Of a stretch of 64,000 bases of DNA, positions 18,416 to 25,870 are shown in pieces. The stretch lies in the NCBI RefSeq assembly GCF_000725805.1, contig NZ_KL647132.1:638918-702917 (forward strand), given 5' to 3'. The position numbers and the translations under genes were made by a program. The DNA is from Streptomyces xanthophaeus (GTDB lineage Bacteria; Actinomycetota; Actinomycetes; Streptomycetales; Streptomycetaceae). Every line of letters starts with the position of its first letter. Position 1 is the stretch's first letter. The notes beneath the pieces were generated by a model. That model searched no databases. It saw only the letters and a list, made by a program, of their open reading frames with translations, and had not been told where the DNA came from.

Positions 18416-18970
18416 GTGGTGAATGATGAGTTCGTGATCTCCAAGGAACGCGCCGTCGAGCTCGTCGAGTCCTTCCTCGCCGCAGAGCTGCCGACGTGGC
18501 GATGGAGCGGGCCCGCCCCCACGCCCGACGTCTACCACGTGCAGGAACGCGCGGTCGGCTGGCTCGTCTTCTGGCGCTCGGCGGAGCAGGCCCGCGCCCG
18601 CGACGTGCGCGGAAGCTTCGTCGGCGGCCACTTTCTGGTGGACCGGCAGGACGGGAGCATCCACTACGTGCCCGCCGCATGGGGGGAGGACGAGGACTGG
18701 GAGGAGCAGTACCTCGCAGAGACCAAGGGCATCAGGCGGCCCGATCCGCTGGCCTCCGCCGTGCGCGCGCTCGTCCACTGCGCCGGCGTCGTGGCCGCGA
18801 TGAGCCATCTGCGCAGGCAGGCCCCGCGGCTGAGCCTGCAGGAAGCGAAGGCCTACGTCGCGGCCGTCCAGGACGGCGCCGAACCGCCGGACGAGCTGGC
18901 CCGTCTCACCCGGCCGGAGCCGAAGTGGCCGCCCCAGCCCATCGAAGCGCTGGCCGGCCCGGCCGAGTAG
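18416..18970 (+). CDS. YrhB/Imm35-like domain protein
   Basis: This is a 184-aa soluble protein. The N-terminal part (ISKERAVELVESFLAAE, then GWLVFWRSAEQARARD and GGHFLVDRQDGSIHYVPA) resembles the YrhB/immunity-protein-35 family, which has a small alpha/beta fold. The remaining third is helical and ends with a Pro-rich tail. Tandem GTG codons at 18416 and 18419 are both possible starts, and neither has a clear ribosome site. No toxin gene is adjacent, so an immunity role is unproven. Confidence 0.72.
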   Translation: MVNDEFVISKERAVELVESFLAAELPTWRWSGPAPTPDVYHVQERAVGWLVFWRSAEQARARDVRGSFVGGHFLVDRQDGSIHYVPAAWGEDEDWEEQYLAETKGIRRPDPLASAVRALVHCAGVVAAMSHLRRQAPRLSLQEAKAYVAAVQDGAEPPDELARLTRPEPKWPPQPIEALAGPAE

Positions 18971-19000
18971 GGGTCCTGCCGCGCAAGGCCTCGCGGACCC
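18971..19000. terminator. Imperfect hairpin between convergent genes
   Basis: GGGTCC and GGACCC face each other across an 18-nt interior that can form a further CGCG pairing. It sits exactly between the converging YrhB-like and GPP34 genes, so it may serve both. Confidence 0.4.
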
Positions 19001-19003
19001 GGC

Positions 19004-19627
19004 TCAGGGTGCGCGCCACAGGTTGGCGAAGGCCGAGTTCTCGATGGTCCGCCTCTGGCGCACTGCCTCCAGCTCCATCACCGCGTCGTGGACGGCGGCC
19101 ACCACGGTCGTCACCGCCTCGTCACCGAAGCCCGGCTCGTCGTCGAAGCCCGGCGCGTCGTCGGGCCGTCCGCCGTCGATGCCCACGGCCGAGGCGAGGG
19201 CGGCCAGGACGGGTTCCTTCTCCTCCCAGCGGGCGGCTGCCCTGCGGCCGCCGGGCGTATCGGACGGTTCCAGGCGCTCCGAGCCGAAGGACAACCGGCC
19301 GCTGCGCTTGCGGGTCAGCTCGCCGTCCTCCTCCAGCGCGGCCTGGTAGGCGGCCGAGAGGTCCTTGCCCCGGCGCCACAGCCAGTCCTCGATCCGCTCG
19401 TAGGGCGGTTGCGGAGCGAGCCGTGCCGAAGCCTCTCCGAGGAGCCGGTCGTCCGCTGAGGGCGGCCCGCCGGGCACGATCCGGTCGCCGTCCAGGGTGA
19501 TGGTTCCCGCACCGATGAGATCGACCAGCTCGGCTCCCGCGAGTGCGAGCGACAGGTCACCCTGTCCCACGGCATGCTCCTGCCTCGGATCCATGGCAAT
19601 GATGAACAGGTCTTTCGCCGTGGTCAT
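19004..19627 (-). CDS. GPP34 (GOLPH3/Vps74-like) family protein
   Basis: This is a 207-aa protein with the GPP34 start TTAKDLFIIAMDP and the LALAGAELVDLIGAGTITLD block, characteristic of bacterial relatives of the eukaryotic phosphoinositide-binding Golgi protein GOLPH3. GGGGAG lies 8 nt before ATG 19627. Streptomyces genomes carry many such proteins, usually with unknown, presumably membrane-associated roles. It is transcribed toward the YrhB-like gene. Confidence 0.85.
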   Translation of the reverse strand: MTTAKDLFIIAMDPRQEHAVGQGDLSLALAGAELVDLIGAGTITLDGDRIVPGGPPSADDRLLGEASARLAPQPPYERIEDWLWRRGKDLSAAYQAALEEDGELTRKRSGRLSFGSERLEPSDTPGGRRAAARWEEKEPVLAALASAVGIDGGRPDDAPGFDDEPGFGDEAVTTVVAAVHDAVMELEAVRQRRTIENSAFANLWRAP

Positions 19628-19722
19628 GAACGGCTCCCCTCGCAGACATCGACAAAGGTGCGCCCCCACCGGCCCGGCCTGCATCCGCAGCCGGCCGGCG
19701 GCGAGGTGACGCACGATCAGTA

Positions 19723-20730
19723 TCACCTCCGCCCGGGCAGCACCTCGTGTCCGGCGCCGCAGGACGAGTCCGCGTACCGGCCGGCCATGGCGGCGGCCCG
19801 GTCGTGCAGGGAGGTGCGCAGCGAGTGCGGGGCCAGGGCTTCCGCGTCCGTGCCGAGCTGCCACAGCGCCCATTCGGCGTGTCGGTGATCCTGGAAGGTG
19901 ACCTCCAGCCGCAGCCGGCCGTCCGCGTCGGGTTCTTCTGCGCGGACGGCCACCGCGGAGGCCAGCAGGTCCTCCCGCCGCGCCGGGTCCACCCGTACCA
20001 GCACGGTGATGTGGCCGCCGGACAGGAACTGGGCGGAGCGTTCCCGCCAGATCCGGTCCAGGTCGACGCGGTTCGGCCGCTGTGCGGGTTCGGGGAGTTC
20101 CTCGGCGGCCAGCACCCGTGACAGCCGGTAGGTGCGGTCCGCGCCGGACCGCGAGGCGAGCAGGTAGCCCCGGTCGCGTACGGTGACCAGCCCGATGGGG
20201 TCCACCGTGCGCCACTGCGGTGCCTGGCCCGTGGCGGCGTAGTGGATGCGCAGCTTGTGTCCGGCGAGCACCGCGCGCCTGACCTCGACCATCGTGGCGT
20301 CGGGAACCTCTTCGGTGACGAGCCTGCGGGAGAGCAGGTCGGTCTCCGGGTCGACGAGGAACCGCTGGGCGGCGTCGCTCGCGGTGGCCCGGTGGCCCTC
20401 GGGGAGCGCGTCGACCACCTTGCGCATGGCCGAAGAGAGCGCCGAGCCGAGGCCGAACGTCTGCTCCGCGCGCCCCGATCCGGCGGTGAGCACGGCGAGG
20501 GCCTCGTCGTGGTTCAGGCCGGTGAGCTCGGTCCGGAAGCCGGGCAGCAGTGCGAAACCGCCGTGCCTGCCGCGCTCGGCGTAGACGGGGACGCCGGCCG
20601 CGGACAGCGCCTCGATGTCGCGCAGCACGGTGCGGGTGGACACCTCCAGCTCGCGGGCGAGCGTGTCCGCCGTCATCCGACCGCGCTGGCGCAGCAGGAG
20701 TACCAGTGAGACCAGACGGTCGGCGCGCAT
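19723..20730 (-). CDS. WYL-domain transcriptional regulator (YafY-like)
   Basis: This is a 335-aa regulator with an N-terminal DeoR-type winged helix (MTADTLARELEVSTRTVLRD, about aa 19-38), a central WYL ligand-binding domain (HKLRIHYAATGQAPQWRTVDP) and a WCX-type C-terminus. It is divergent from the RidA-like gene with a 132-bp gap, the layout of a local regulator acting on itself and RidA. An imperfect inverted repeat CATGAC...GTCGTG at 20751-20769 in that gap is a candidate operator. Confidence 0.92.
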   Translation of the reverse strand: MRADRLVSLVLLLRQRGRMTADTLARELEVSTRTVLRDIEALSAAGVPVYAERGRHGGFALLPGFRTELTGLNHDEALAVLTAGSGRAEQTFGLGSALSSAMRKVVDALPEGHRATASDAAQRFLVDPETDLLSRRLVTEEVPDATMVEVRRAVLAGHKLRIHYAATGQAPQWRTVDPIGLVTVRDRGYLLASRSGADRTYRLSRVLAAEELPEPAQRPNRVDLDRIWRERSAQFLSGGHITVLVRVDPARREDLLASAVAVRAEEPDADGRLRLEVTFQDHRHAEWALWQLGTDAEALAPHSLRTSLHDRAAAMAGRYADSSCGAGHEVLPGRR

Positions 20731-20862
20731 ACGGGAACGCTATCGGAATACATGACTGAGGGTGTCGTGATTTGTTGGGAGGCTCGGTGAAACGCGACGT
20801 CGAAGCCGGCGGTTTTCGAGCCGGTGGACGTACGCATTCCCGATGAAGCGAATGGAGCTGTT

Positions 20863-21264
20863 GTGGCAGTGCAGCGAACGGCGGTCAATCCGGTGACGTG
20901 GTCGGTGGACCTCGGGTTCAACCAGGGCGAGCTGGTCTCCGGGCACACGCGGACCCTGTACATCTCGGGGCAGACGGCGATGAGCGCAGACGGCAAGCCC
21001 CGGCACGACGGCGACATGGCGGCGCAGTTGGCGCTGAGCACCGACAACCTGGAGGCCGTGCTCGCCGACGCCGGCATGACGCTGGCGAACCTCGTCCGGC
21101 TCAACGTCTACACGACCGACGTCGATCTGCTCTTCCAGCACTACGGCGTGCTGGCGGCGAGGCTGGGCGCCGCCGGGGTGGCGCCGGCCTCCACGATGCT
21201 CGGGGTGACGCGGCTGGCGGTCCCGGGCCAGATGATCGAGCTGGAAGGGACCGCCGTCGCGTGA
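20863..21264 (+). CDS. RidA/YjgF-family protein
   Basis: This is a 133-aa chorismate-mutase-like trimer-forming protein of the Rid family (LYISGQTAMSADGKPRHDGD, LVRLNVYTTDVD, IELEGTAVA). GTG 20863 is preferred because GGAG lies 5 nt upstream and it restores the usual 130-aa length; the frame also opens at 20824. In enamine/imine-hydrolysing RidA the conserved Arg lies in a PAR motif. Here the equivalent reads APASTMLGV, so that Arg is replaced by Ser and classic deaminase activity may be absent. It is probably controlled by the divergent WYL regulator. Confidence 0.9.
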   Translation: MAVQRTAVNPVTWSVDLGFNQGELVSGHTRTLYISGQTAMSADGKPRHDGDMAAQLALSTDNLEAVLADAGMTLANLVRLNVYTTDVDLLFQHYGVLAARLGAAGVAPASTMLGVTRLAVPGQMIELEGTAVA

Positions 21265-21327
21265 TGCAGCCTCACCGCCCGTGCCTCCCGGGCCGGTTGC
21301 CGCCCTGAGAGGAGCACGGGCACGGCG

Positions 21328-21786
21328 TCAGGAGCGCGTCGCGGACCCGTCGGTGTGCGGACCTTCCTGGTCCGCCCCGTGCGGGGAGGGCGCTGCCGGG
21401 GGACGGAAACAGGCGGTGATCCTCTTGCCGCCGTGGAAGGAGTGGGCGTCCCAGGTGTCGGCGAGCGCGTCGATGATCGCGAGGCCCCGTCCGGAGGTCG
21501 CCTCCCGTGAGGGGCCGCGGGGGGTGGGCAGGAACGGGTCGCTGTCGGCGACGCTGACGTGCAGGCAGCGGCCGTCCCAGGTCAGCACCAGGTGGGCGCT
21601 GCTGTGGGCGTGGACGTGTGCGTTGGTGACGAGCTCCGACACCGTCAGCAGGACGGAGTGGGCCGTGTCGGGGGCATCCGCCGTCCACCGCAGGGAGTTC
21701 AGGTGTTCCCCGGTCCACCGGCGGGCCTCGCGCACCCCCCGCTGCACGGGGAAGGTCCTCGCCCATCCCTTCGCACGCATGGACAC
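21328..21786 (-). CDS. RsbW-like ATP-binding protein (anti-sigma/serine kinase fold)
   Basis: This is a 152-aa HATPase_c_2 protein. LLTVSELVTNAHVHAH is the N-box, and SREATSGRGLAIIDALADTW is the G-box of the GHKL fold. Streptomyces has many of these single-domain proteins, which typically sequester or phosphorylate STAS antagonists. GTG 21786 is favoured since GAGG sits 8 nt upstream, while the ATG two codons later (21780) is too far from it. No partner is adjacent; partners could be those at 41-47 kb. Confidence 0.85.
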   Translation of the reverse strand: MSMRAKGWARTFPVQRGVREARRWTGEHLNSLRWTADAPDTAHSVLLTVSELVTNAHVHAHSSAHLVLTWDGRCLHVSVADSDPFLPTPRGPSREATSGRGLAIIDALADTWDAHSFHGGKRITACFRPPAAPSPHGADQEGPHTDGSATRS

Positions 21787-21844
21787 CGCGCTCACCTCGC
21801 TTCCACTCGGGCGTGACGCCGGACCAAAGGGACCCGGACGCGGC

Positions 21845-21946
21845 TCAGAAGCGGCTCGCCCGGTGGCGGGCATGGTGGCCGCCCTTACGGCCGACGAGCA
21901 CCAGGGCCAACAGCATGGGCGCAACCAGCAGGATCATCGCCGTCAC
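21845..21946 (-). CDS. Small single-pass membrane peptide (33 aa)
   Basis: A 33-aa open frame starts at GTG 21946 with AGGAG 7 nt upstream. It encodes one strongly hydrophobic segment (MILLVAPMLLALVLVG) followed by a basic His/Arg-rich tail (RKGGHHARHRASRF). The good ribosome site and the TM-plus-basic-tail design support a real small protein. It is 58 bp upstream of, and on the same strand as, the RsbW-like gene. Function unknown. Confidence 0.5.
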   Translation of the reverse strand: MTAMILLVAPMLLALVLVGRKGGHHARHRASRF

Positions 21947-22146
21947 GGGAGTGCTCCTCTCCTTGTGGTCGGTCACCCCTGCTCGTGTGACCGCTGAGAG
22001 GTATCCGAAACCCCCCGGCCGGTTCTGCCGTGGCTGCACGGCACGGCACGGCACGTCGCCGGCCCGTGGCGTGACGTAGGGTGATCGGCGCAGCGGTACC
22101 GCAGTACCGCACGACGGAACGGCACCAGGGGACGGGACCCAGCACG

Positions 22147-22617
22147 ATGAAACTCGGCGAAGCACTGGCGGAGCGCGCGGAGGCGGCTCGCCGCGTCGAA
22201 CAGCTGCGGGCCCGCATCGTGGCCAACGCCCGCCACCAGGAGGGCGAGGTCCCCGCCGAGGACCCGGCCGGGCTGCTCGCCGAGGTCACCGAGACCCTCG
22301 ACGCCCTGGAGTCCCTGATCCGGCGCATCAACCGGACCAACGCTGCCGTCGACATGGGCGCCGACGGTACCCTCACCGATGCCCTCGCCCGCCGCGACAC
22401 CCTGCGCCTGCGCCACTCCGTGCTCACCTCGGCCGCCGACGCCGCAGCGGGCAGCGGGGAGCGCGGCTACGGCCGCCAGCTGCGGTCCGAGCTGATGGTG
22501 CTCCCCGCACTGCCCGTCGCGGAGCTGCGCGCCCGCGCTGACGACGCCGCCCGCGAGATCCGCGAGATCGACGTACGCATCCAGCGCACCAACTGGGAGG
22601 CCGACCTCCTGGACTGA
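22147..22617 (+). CDS. DIP1984-family protein
   Basis: This is a 156-aa, mostly alpha-helical protein of the DIP1984 (septicolysin-like) family (MKLGEALAERAEAARRVEQL, IRRINRTNAAVDMGADGTLTDALARRD, VRIQRTNWEADLLD). ATG 22147 is the only start that begins with the conserved MKLGEAL. The family has no proven enzymatic role. It is monocistronic and faces a strong hairpin at 22838. Confidence 0.9.
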   Translation: MKLGEALAERAEAARRVEQLRARIVANARHQEGEVPAEDPAGLLAEVTETLDALESLIRRINRTNAAVDMGADGTLTDALARRDTLRLRHSVLTSAADAAAGSGERGYGRQLRSELMVLPALPVAELRARADDAAREIREIDVRIQRTNWEADLLD

Positions 22618-22837
22618 GACCCGCGATGCGGAGCAGGTAGTCGCTCCGGAGGCGTGCACAACCGAGGGCCGGCGGTTACCGGCCCGGCTGGTGCGCGGAG
22701 AGCAGCGCGTCGGGTTCGACTCCCGAGACGACAGGGCAGCTCAGCAGCGTCACGAGTCACAGCGCATTGCGCACATCTCATCACCACGTGCAGATCCGGC
22801 AGCGGCGAGGGCGGGCTCGGGGCATCCGCATCGCAGG

Positions 22838-22881
22838 ACGGCGCCCGGACGGGGAGTTCACGCTCCCGGTCCGGGCGCCGT
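22838..22881. terminator. Strong bidirectional hairpin between convergent genes
   Basis: A perfect 13-bp outer stem ACGGCGCCCGGAC/GTCCGGGCGCCGT and a 5-bp inner stem are separated by one G-G mismatch, with a 6-nt loop. It lies between DIP1984 (plus) and the minus gene ending at 22912. The remaining 220 bp of this gap shows nothing coding, only an isolated tRNA T-arm-like element at 22710-22726. Confidence 0.7.
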
Positions 22882-22911
22882 GTCGTGCGCGGGCAGCGCG
22901 GGGTTCCGGGG

Positions 22912-23409
22912 TCAGTCGGTCTTGCCTATGGTGCTGCGGGCCGCGAGGCGGAAGTCCTTGACCGCTCGGTAGAGGGTGCGCTCGCGTTCGGCGGCAAGGG
23001 CGGTGTTTCCCGCGTGGGCGTTCTCGGCCATCCGCCGCATGACGCGCGAGAGATCGGCGGACGCGTCGGTAATGCGTTGCGCGACTTCCGCGAGGGGTGC
23101 CGGCCCTTCGAGGACGACGATTTCGCAGGCGCGGTGGACCTCGCGGGCCAGGGTGATGAAGCGGTCTGTCTTGTCGTCGACGTCAGGCAGGTCGGGTCGG
23201 TCTGGACGCAGCGCGTCGAGGACGGCGTCCATGGCGATGTCGCGGTCGTGGAGAGCGCTGAGGTAGCCGACGTATGCGTCACGGCGGTGCTGGCGGTTCC
23301 ATTGGGCGTGCTGGGACCGTGCCTGGGCACGGCCGTTGACGATTGCGGCCCCGAGGGTGGTGGCAGAGCCGACGGCGGCGCCCAGCAGCGCGGCGAGTCC
23401 TGAGCCCAT
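22912..23409 (-). CDS. Hypothetical protein with N-terminal hydrophobic helix
   Basis: This is a 165-aa protein beginning MGSGLAALLGAAVGSATTLG, a short Gly/Ala hydrophobic helix, then a long charged helical region (AQWNRQHRRDAYVGYLSALH, ending REVHRACEIVVLEGPAPLAE and further helices). It looks like a membrane-tethered coiled helical bundle of a type common in Streptomyces, with no catalytic motif. ATG 23409 is assumed; GTG 23432 is an alternative. Function unknown. Confidence 0.75.
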   Translation of the reverse strand: MGSGLAALLGAAVGSATTLGAAIVNGRAQARSQHAQWNRQHRRDAYVGYLSALHDRDIAMDAVLDALRPDRPDLPDVDDKTDRFITLAREVHRACEIVVLEGPAPLAEVAQRITDASADLSRVMRRMAENAHAGNTALAAERERTLYRAVKDFRLAARSTIGKTD

Positions 23410-23447
23410 GGGCCCCAGTCTGCCGTCCGTGATCACGAGTGGGTCCC

Positions 23448-23948
23448 TTACCCGCGCCCGGCGATCAGTGGTGCCAGGAGCAGGGTGCCCGGCCCCACCC
23501 GTCCGCCGGGGCCGGGCAGTTGTGTCGTGGTGGCCGGCGTGAGCGGCTCCCGGCAGGCGTCGCAGGCCACGACCGGGGTGGCGATGTGCCCGCAGACGTC
23601 GTGCCGGATCCGGGCGGGCGGCCCCTCGGGCTCCGCGTACCACTTGTCGCCCCAGGCCATCAGCGTCAGCAGGACGGGGTAGAGCTCCCGGCCCTTCTGC
23701 GTGGCCACGTACTCCTCGCGCGGCGGGCTGGCCTGGTACCGCTCGCGCGTGAGCACCCCCTCCTCGACCAGCCGGGCCAGCCGCGCGGCGAGGACCTTGC
23801 GGGACAGGCCGAGGTCCTCCGCCAGTTCGTCGAAGCGGCGGATGCCGAGGAGCACGTCCCGCATGATCAGGGCCGTCCAGGCATCGCCGAACAGGTCGGT
23901 CGCGCGGGCGATCGAGCACGCAACGGCGGAGAGGGGGGTGCGGGTCAC
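23448..23948 (-). CDS. HxlR-family transcriptional regulator
   Basis: This is a 166-aa protein with an HxlR winged helix (CSIARATDLFGDAWTALIMR, then FDELAEDLGLSRKVLAARL and GVLTRERYQASPPREEY) and a short C-terminal extension carrying CGHIATPVVACDAC, whose spaced cysteines could bind metal or sense oxidants. The conserved N-terminal Cys (C11) is the residue used for thiol sensing in several HxlR members. It starts at GTG 23948 and is divergent from a methyltransferase; two matching palindromes lie in the shared promoter. Confidence 0.93.
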   Translation of the reverse strand: MTRTPLSAVACSIARATDLFGDAWTALIMRDVLLGIRRFDELAEDLGLSRKVLAARLARLVEEGVLTRERYQASPPREEYVATQKGRELYPVLLTLMAWGDKWYAEPEGPPARIRHDVCGHIATPVVACDACREPLTPATTTQLPGPGGRVGPGTLLLAPLIAGRG

Positions 23949-23969
23949 GCTGCCATCGTATCGCCACGG

Positions 23970-24013
23970 GTTCCCTCAGGGAACTCGTCAGTGCTAGGTT
24001 TCCTCAGGGAACC
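23970..24013. promoter_or_regulatory. Two palindromic operators between HxlR and methyltransferase genes
   Basis: GTTCCCTCAGGGAAC (23970-23984, perfect 15-bp palindrome) and GGTTTCCTCAGGGAACC (23997-24013, one mismatch) have centres 28 bp apart in the 91-bp divergent gap. Each fits a dimeric winged-helix repressor. The spacing, close to three helical turns, suggests cooperative binding by the adjacent HxlR protein to control both genes. Confidence 0.75.
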
Positions 24014-24039
24014 TGACCGGTACGTCGAGGGAGTCCGCC

Positions 24040-24807
24040 ATGACCAGCGCCCCGCACATCGCACTCGACTCCGCCGCTCCCGCGGCCGTCGACGGCCGCC
24101 ACATCCGGGCCCTGACCTTTCAGTCCGTACGGATGGAGTACCTGCGGCGCGTGTTCGGGGAGCTCGGCCTCGCGGCGGCCTCCAGCCGGGCGCTCGTCAT
24201 CGGCAGCGGACGCGGCGTACTGGCCCGGGGTCTGGCCCGGCTCGGTTTCGAGGTCGTCGCCGCCGATCCGTCCCCCGCCGCGACGGCCCTCGCCCTGGAC
24301 GCGGACGACGGCCAGGACGTCACCTACCTGACGGCGCCCGCGGAGGAACTCGGCTTCCCGGACGGCTCCTTCGACCTCGTGTACTGCGCCGACACCCTCG
24401 AAATCACCGAACGGCCCGCCGTGGTCCTCGCGGAGGCGGCGCGCGTGCTGCGTCCCGGCGGGGCCTTCGTCTACGACACGGTGAACCGCACGCTCGTGTC
24501 CCGCCTCATCTACCTCGGTGCCTTCCAGGCGTTCCCGGGCACCCGGATCATGCCCCGCGGACGCTACGCCGCCCGGCGGCTGCGCCGCCCGGCAGAGCTC
24601 GCCGAGGCCCTCGGCCGGGCAGGGCTGACCGCGAAGGGCGTCACGGGGTTCAAACCGCGCGACGTACGCAGCCTGGTGCGCGCGACGCGCGGGCGCAGGC
24701 GGGGCACGCTGACCGACGATCAACTGCCGGGCCTGGTCGACATGGTGCTGGAGCCCGAAGGCGACCCGCTGGTGACGTACCTGGGGTACGGCGTCCGCCG
24801 GGCCTGA
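24040..24807 (+). CDS. Class I SAM-dependent methyltransferase (UbiG-like)
   Basis: This is a 255-aa methyltransferase. Motif I is degenerate but clear (ALVIGSGRGVLARGLARLG, about aa 50-68), motif II acidic residue in VVAADPSP, and post-motifs DGSFDLVYCADTLEI and ARVLRPGGAFVYDTVNR are intact. The order and the phrase PGGAFVYDTVNRT match UbiG-type O-methyltransferases. GAGGGAG lies 7 nt before ATG 24040. Control by the divergent HxlR regulator is likely, so the substrate may be an electrophile or quinone-like compound (inference). Confidence 0.88.
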   Translation: MTSAPHIALDSAAPAAVDGRHIRALTFQSVRMEYLRRVFGELGLAAASSRALVIGSGRGVLARGLARLGFEVVAADPSPAATALALDADDGQDVTYLTAPAEELGFPDGSFDLVYCADTLEITERPAVVLAEAARVLRPGGAFVYDTVNRTLVSRLIYLGAFQAFPGTRIMPRGRYAARRLRRPAELAEALGRAGLTAKGVTGFKPRDVRSLVRATRGRRRGTLTDDQLPGLVDMVLEPEGDPLVTYLGYGVRRA

Positions 24808-24901
24808 GCCGCGCTCCCGGCCACCACGGACCGGCGTGGTGGCGCGGTCGACGCCCTCGATGCCGAGGGGGCCCTTGCAGGCGGGTGTTAGTTTTCTTCC
24901 C

Positions 24902-25531
24902 GTGGTGGAGCATCAGGATGAGACCAGGGCGGCCTACGACGGGATCGTCGAGCTGTACGCGTCGATGTTCGCCGATCGGCTGGAGACGCAGCCCTTCGCG
25001 CGGGCCATGATCGGCACTTTCGCCGAGCTGGTGCGCGGGACGGGAAACCTGCGGGCGGCCGACGTCGGGTGCGGGCCCGGACATCTGACGGCCATGCTGC
25101 ACGAACTGGGACTGGACGCCTTCGGGCTGGACCTCTCCCCAGCCATGGTCGACCACGCCCGGCGGGCGCATCCGGCGCTGCGCTTCGACGAGGCGCGCAT
25201 GGAGGCCCTGCCGGTGGAGCGCGGCTCGCTCGGCGGGGTGCTGGCCCACTACTCGATGATCCACACCCCGCCCGGGGAGGTGCCCGCGCTGCTCGCCGAG
25301 CAAGTGCGTGTCCTGGCACCAGGGGGTCTGCTCCTGGTCTCGTTCTTCGGGACCGACGCACCGGAGCCGGTCCGCTTCGACCACAAGGTGACGCCCGCCT
25401 ACAGCTGGCCCGTTGACCGGTTCGCCGAGCTGCTGGCCGAGGCCGGGCTCGTCCCGTTCGCCCGGTTGGTCCACGACCCGGCCTCCGAGCGGGGTTTCCT
25501 CGACGCCCACGTGCTGGCCCGCCGCCAGTAG
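24902..25531 (+). CDS. Class I SAM-dependent methyltransferase
   Basis: This is a 209-aa methyltransferase with motif I AADVGCGPGHLTAMLHELG (about aa 49-67), motif II FGLDLSPAMVDHARRAHP and motif III-like VLAPGGLLLVSFFGTD. Tandem GTG codons at 24902 and 24905 are possible starts; no ribosome site precedes them, so the message may be leaderless. It is only 94 bp from the preceding methyltransferase but lacks obvious similarity to it beyond the fold. Substrate unknown. Confidence 0.85.
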   Translation: MVEHQDETRAAYDGIVELYASMFADRLETQPFARAMIGTFAELVRGTGNLRAADVGCGPGHLTAMLHELGLDAFGLDLSPAMVDHARRAHPALRFDEARMEALPVERGSLGGVLAHYSMIHTPPGEVPALLAEQVRVLAPGGLLLVSFFGTDAPEPVRFDHKVTPAYSWPVDRFAELLAEAGLVPFARLVHDPASERGFLDAHVLARRQ

Positions 25532-25870
25532 GGGAGTGCCGGGCCGGGGTCATGAGCGCACCGGTCCAGGCACCTCCTCGCCCGCCTGTGGCCTCAGGCC
25601 GGCGAGGGGCCGGCGCAGCCGGTCGCAGGCTGCACGCCGTGATCACTGGCCTTCGAGCGGCGCACGGGAACGGGCAGCAGCCGCGCCGGGGCCGGAAGGC
25701 CGCTGACGCTGACGCCGGTGCCTTCGGGCAGTGGCGAAGGGGTCACGGTACGACACCCCCGGCCCCTTCGCACGTCAGATGGTGCGACCGGTGACGTCAG
25801 GCGCGCTCATCTGCTGCCGACTCTGTTCGTCAGGGCGCTATGTCCTTATTATCCAGATATTCTGTGGAGT
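25532..25870. other. Intergenic region, 339 bp
   Basis: No supported gene. A 9-bp inverted repeat GCGAAGGGG/CCCCTTCGC (25734-25771, 20-nt loop) may terminate the methyltransferase transcript. An unusually AT-rich patch at 25848-25865 just before the phosphatase start may hold its promoter. Confidence 0.5.

Noticed and set aside
22647..22733. A functional tRNA gene
   Set aside because: Only a T-arm and a D-arm-like hairpin are seen. No acceptor stem pairing and no sensible anticodon arm could be built.
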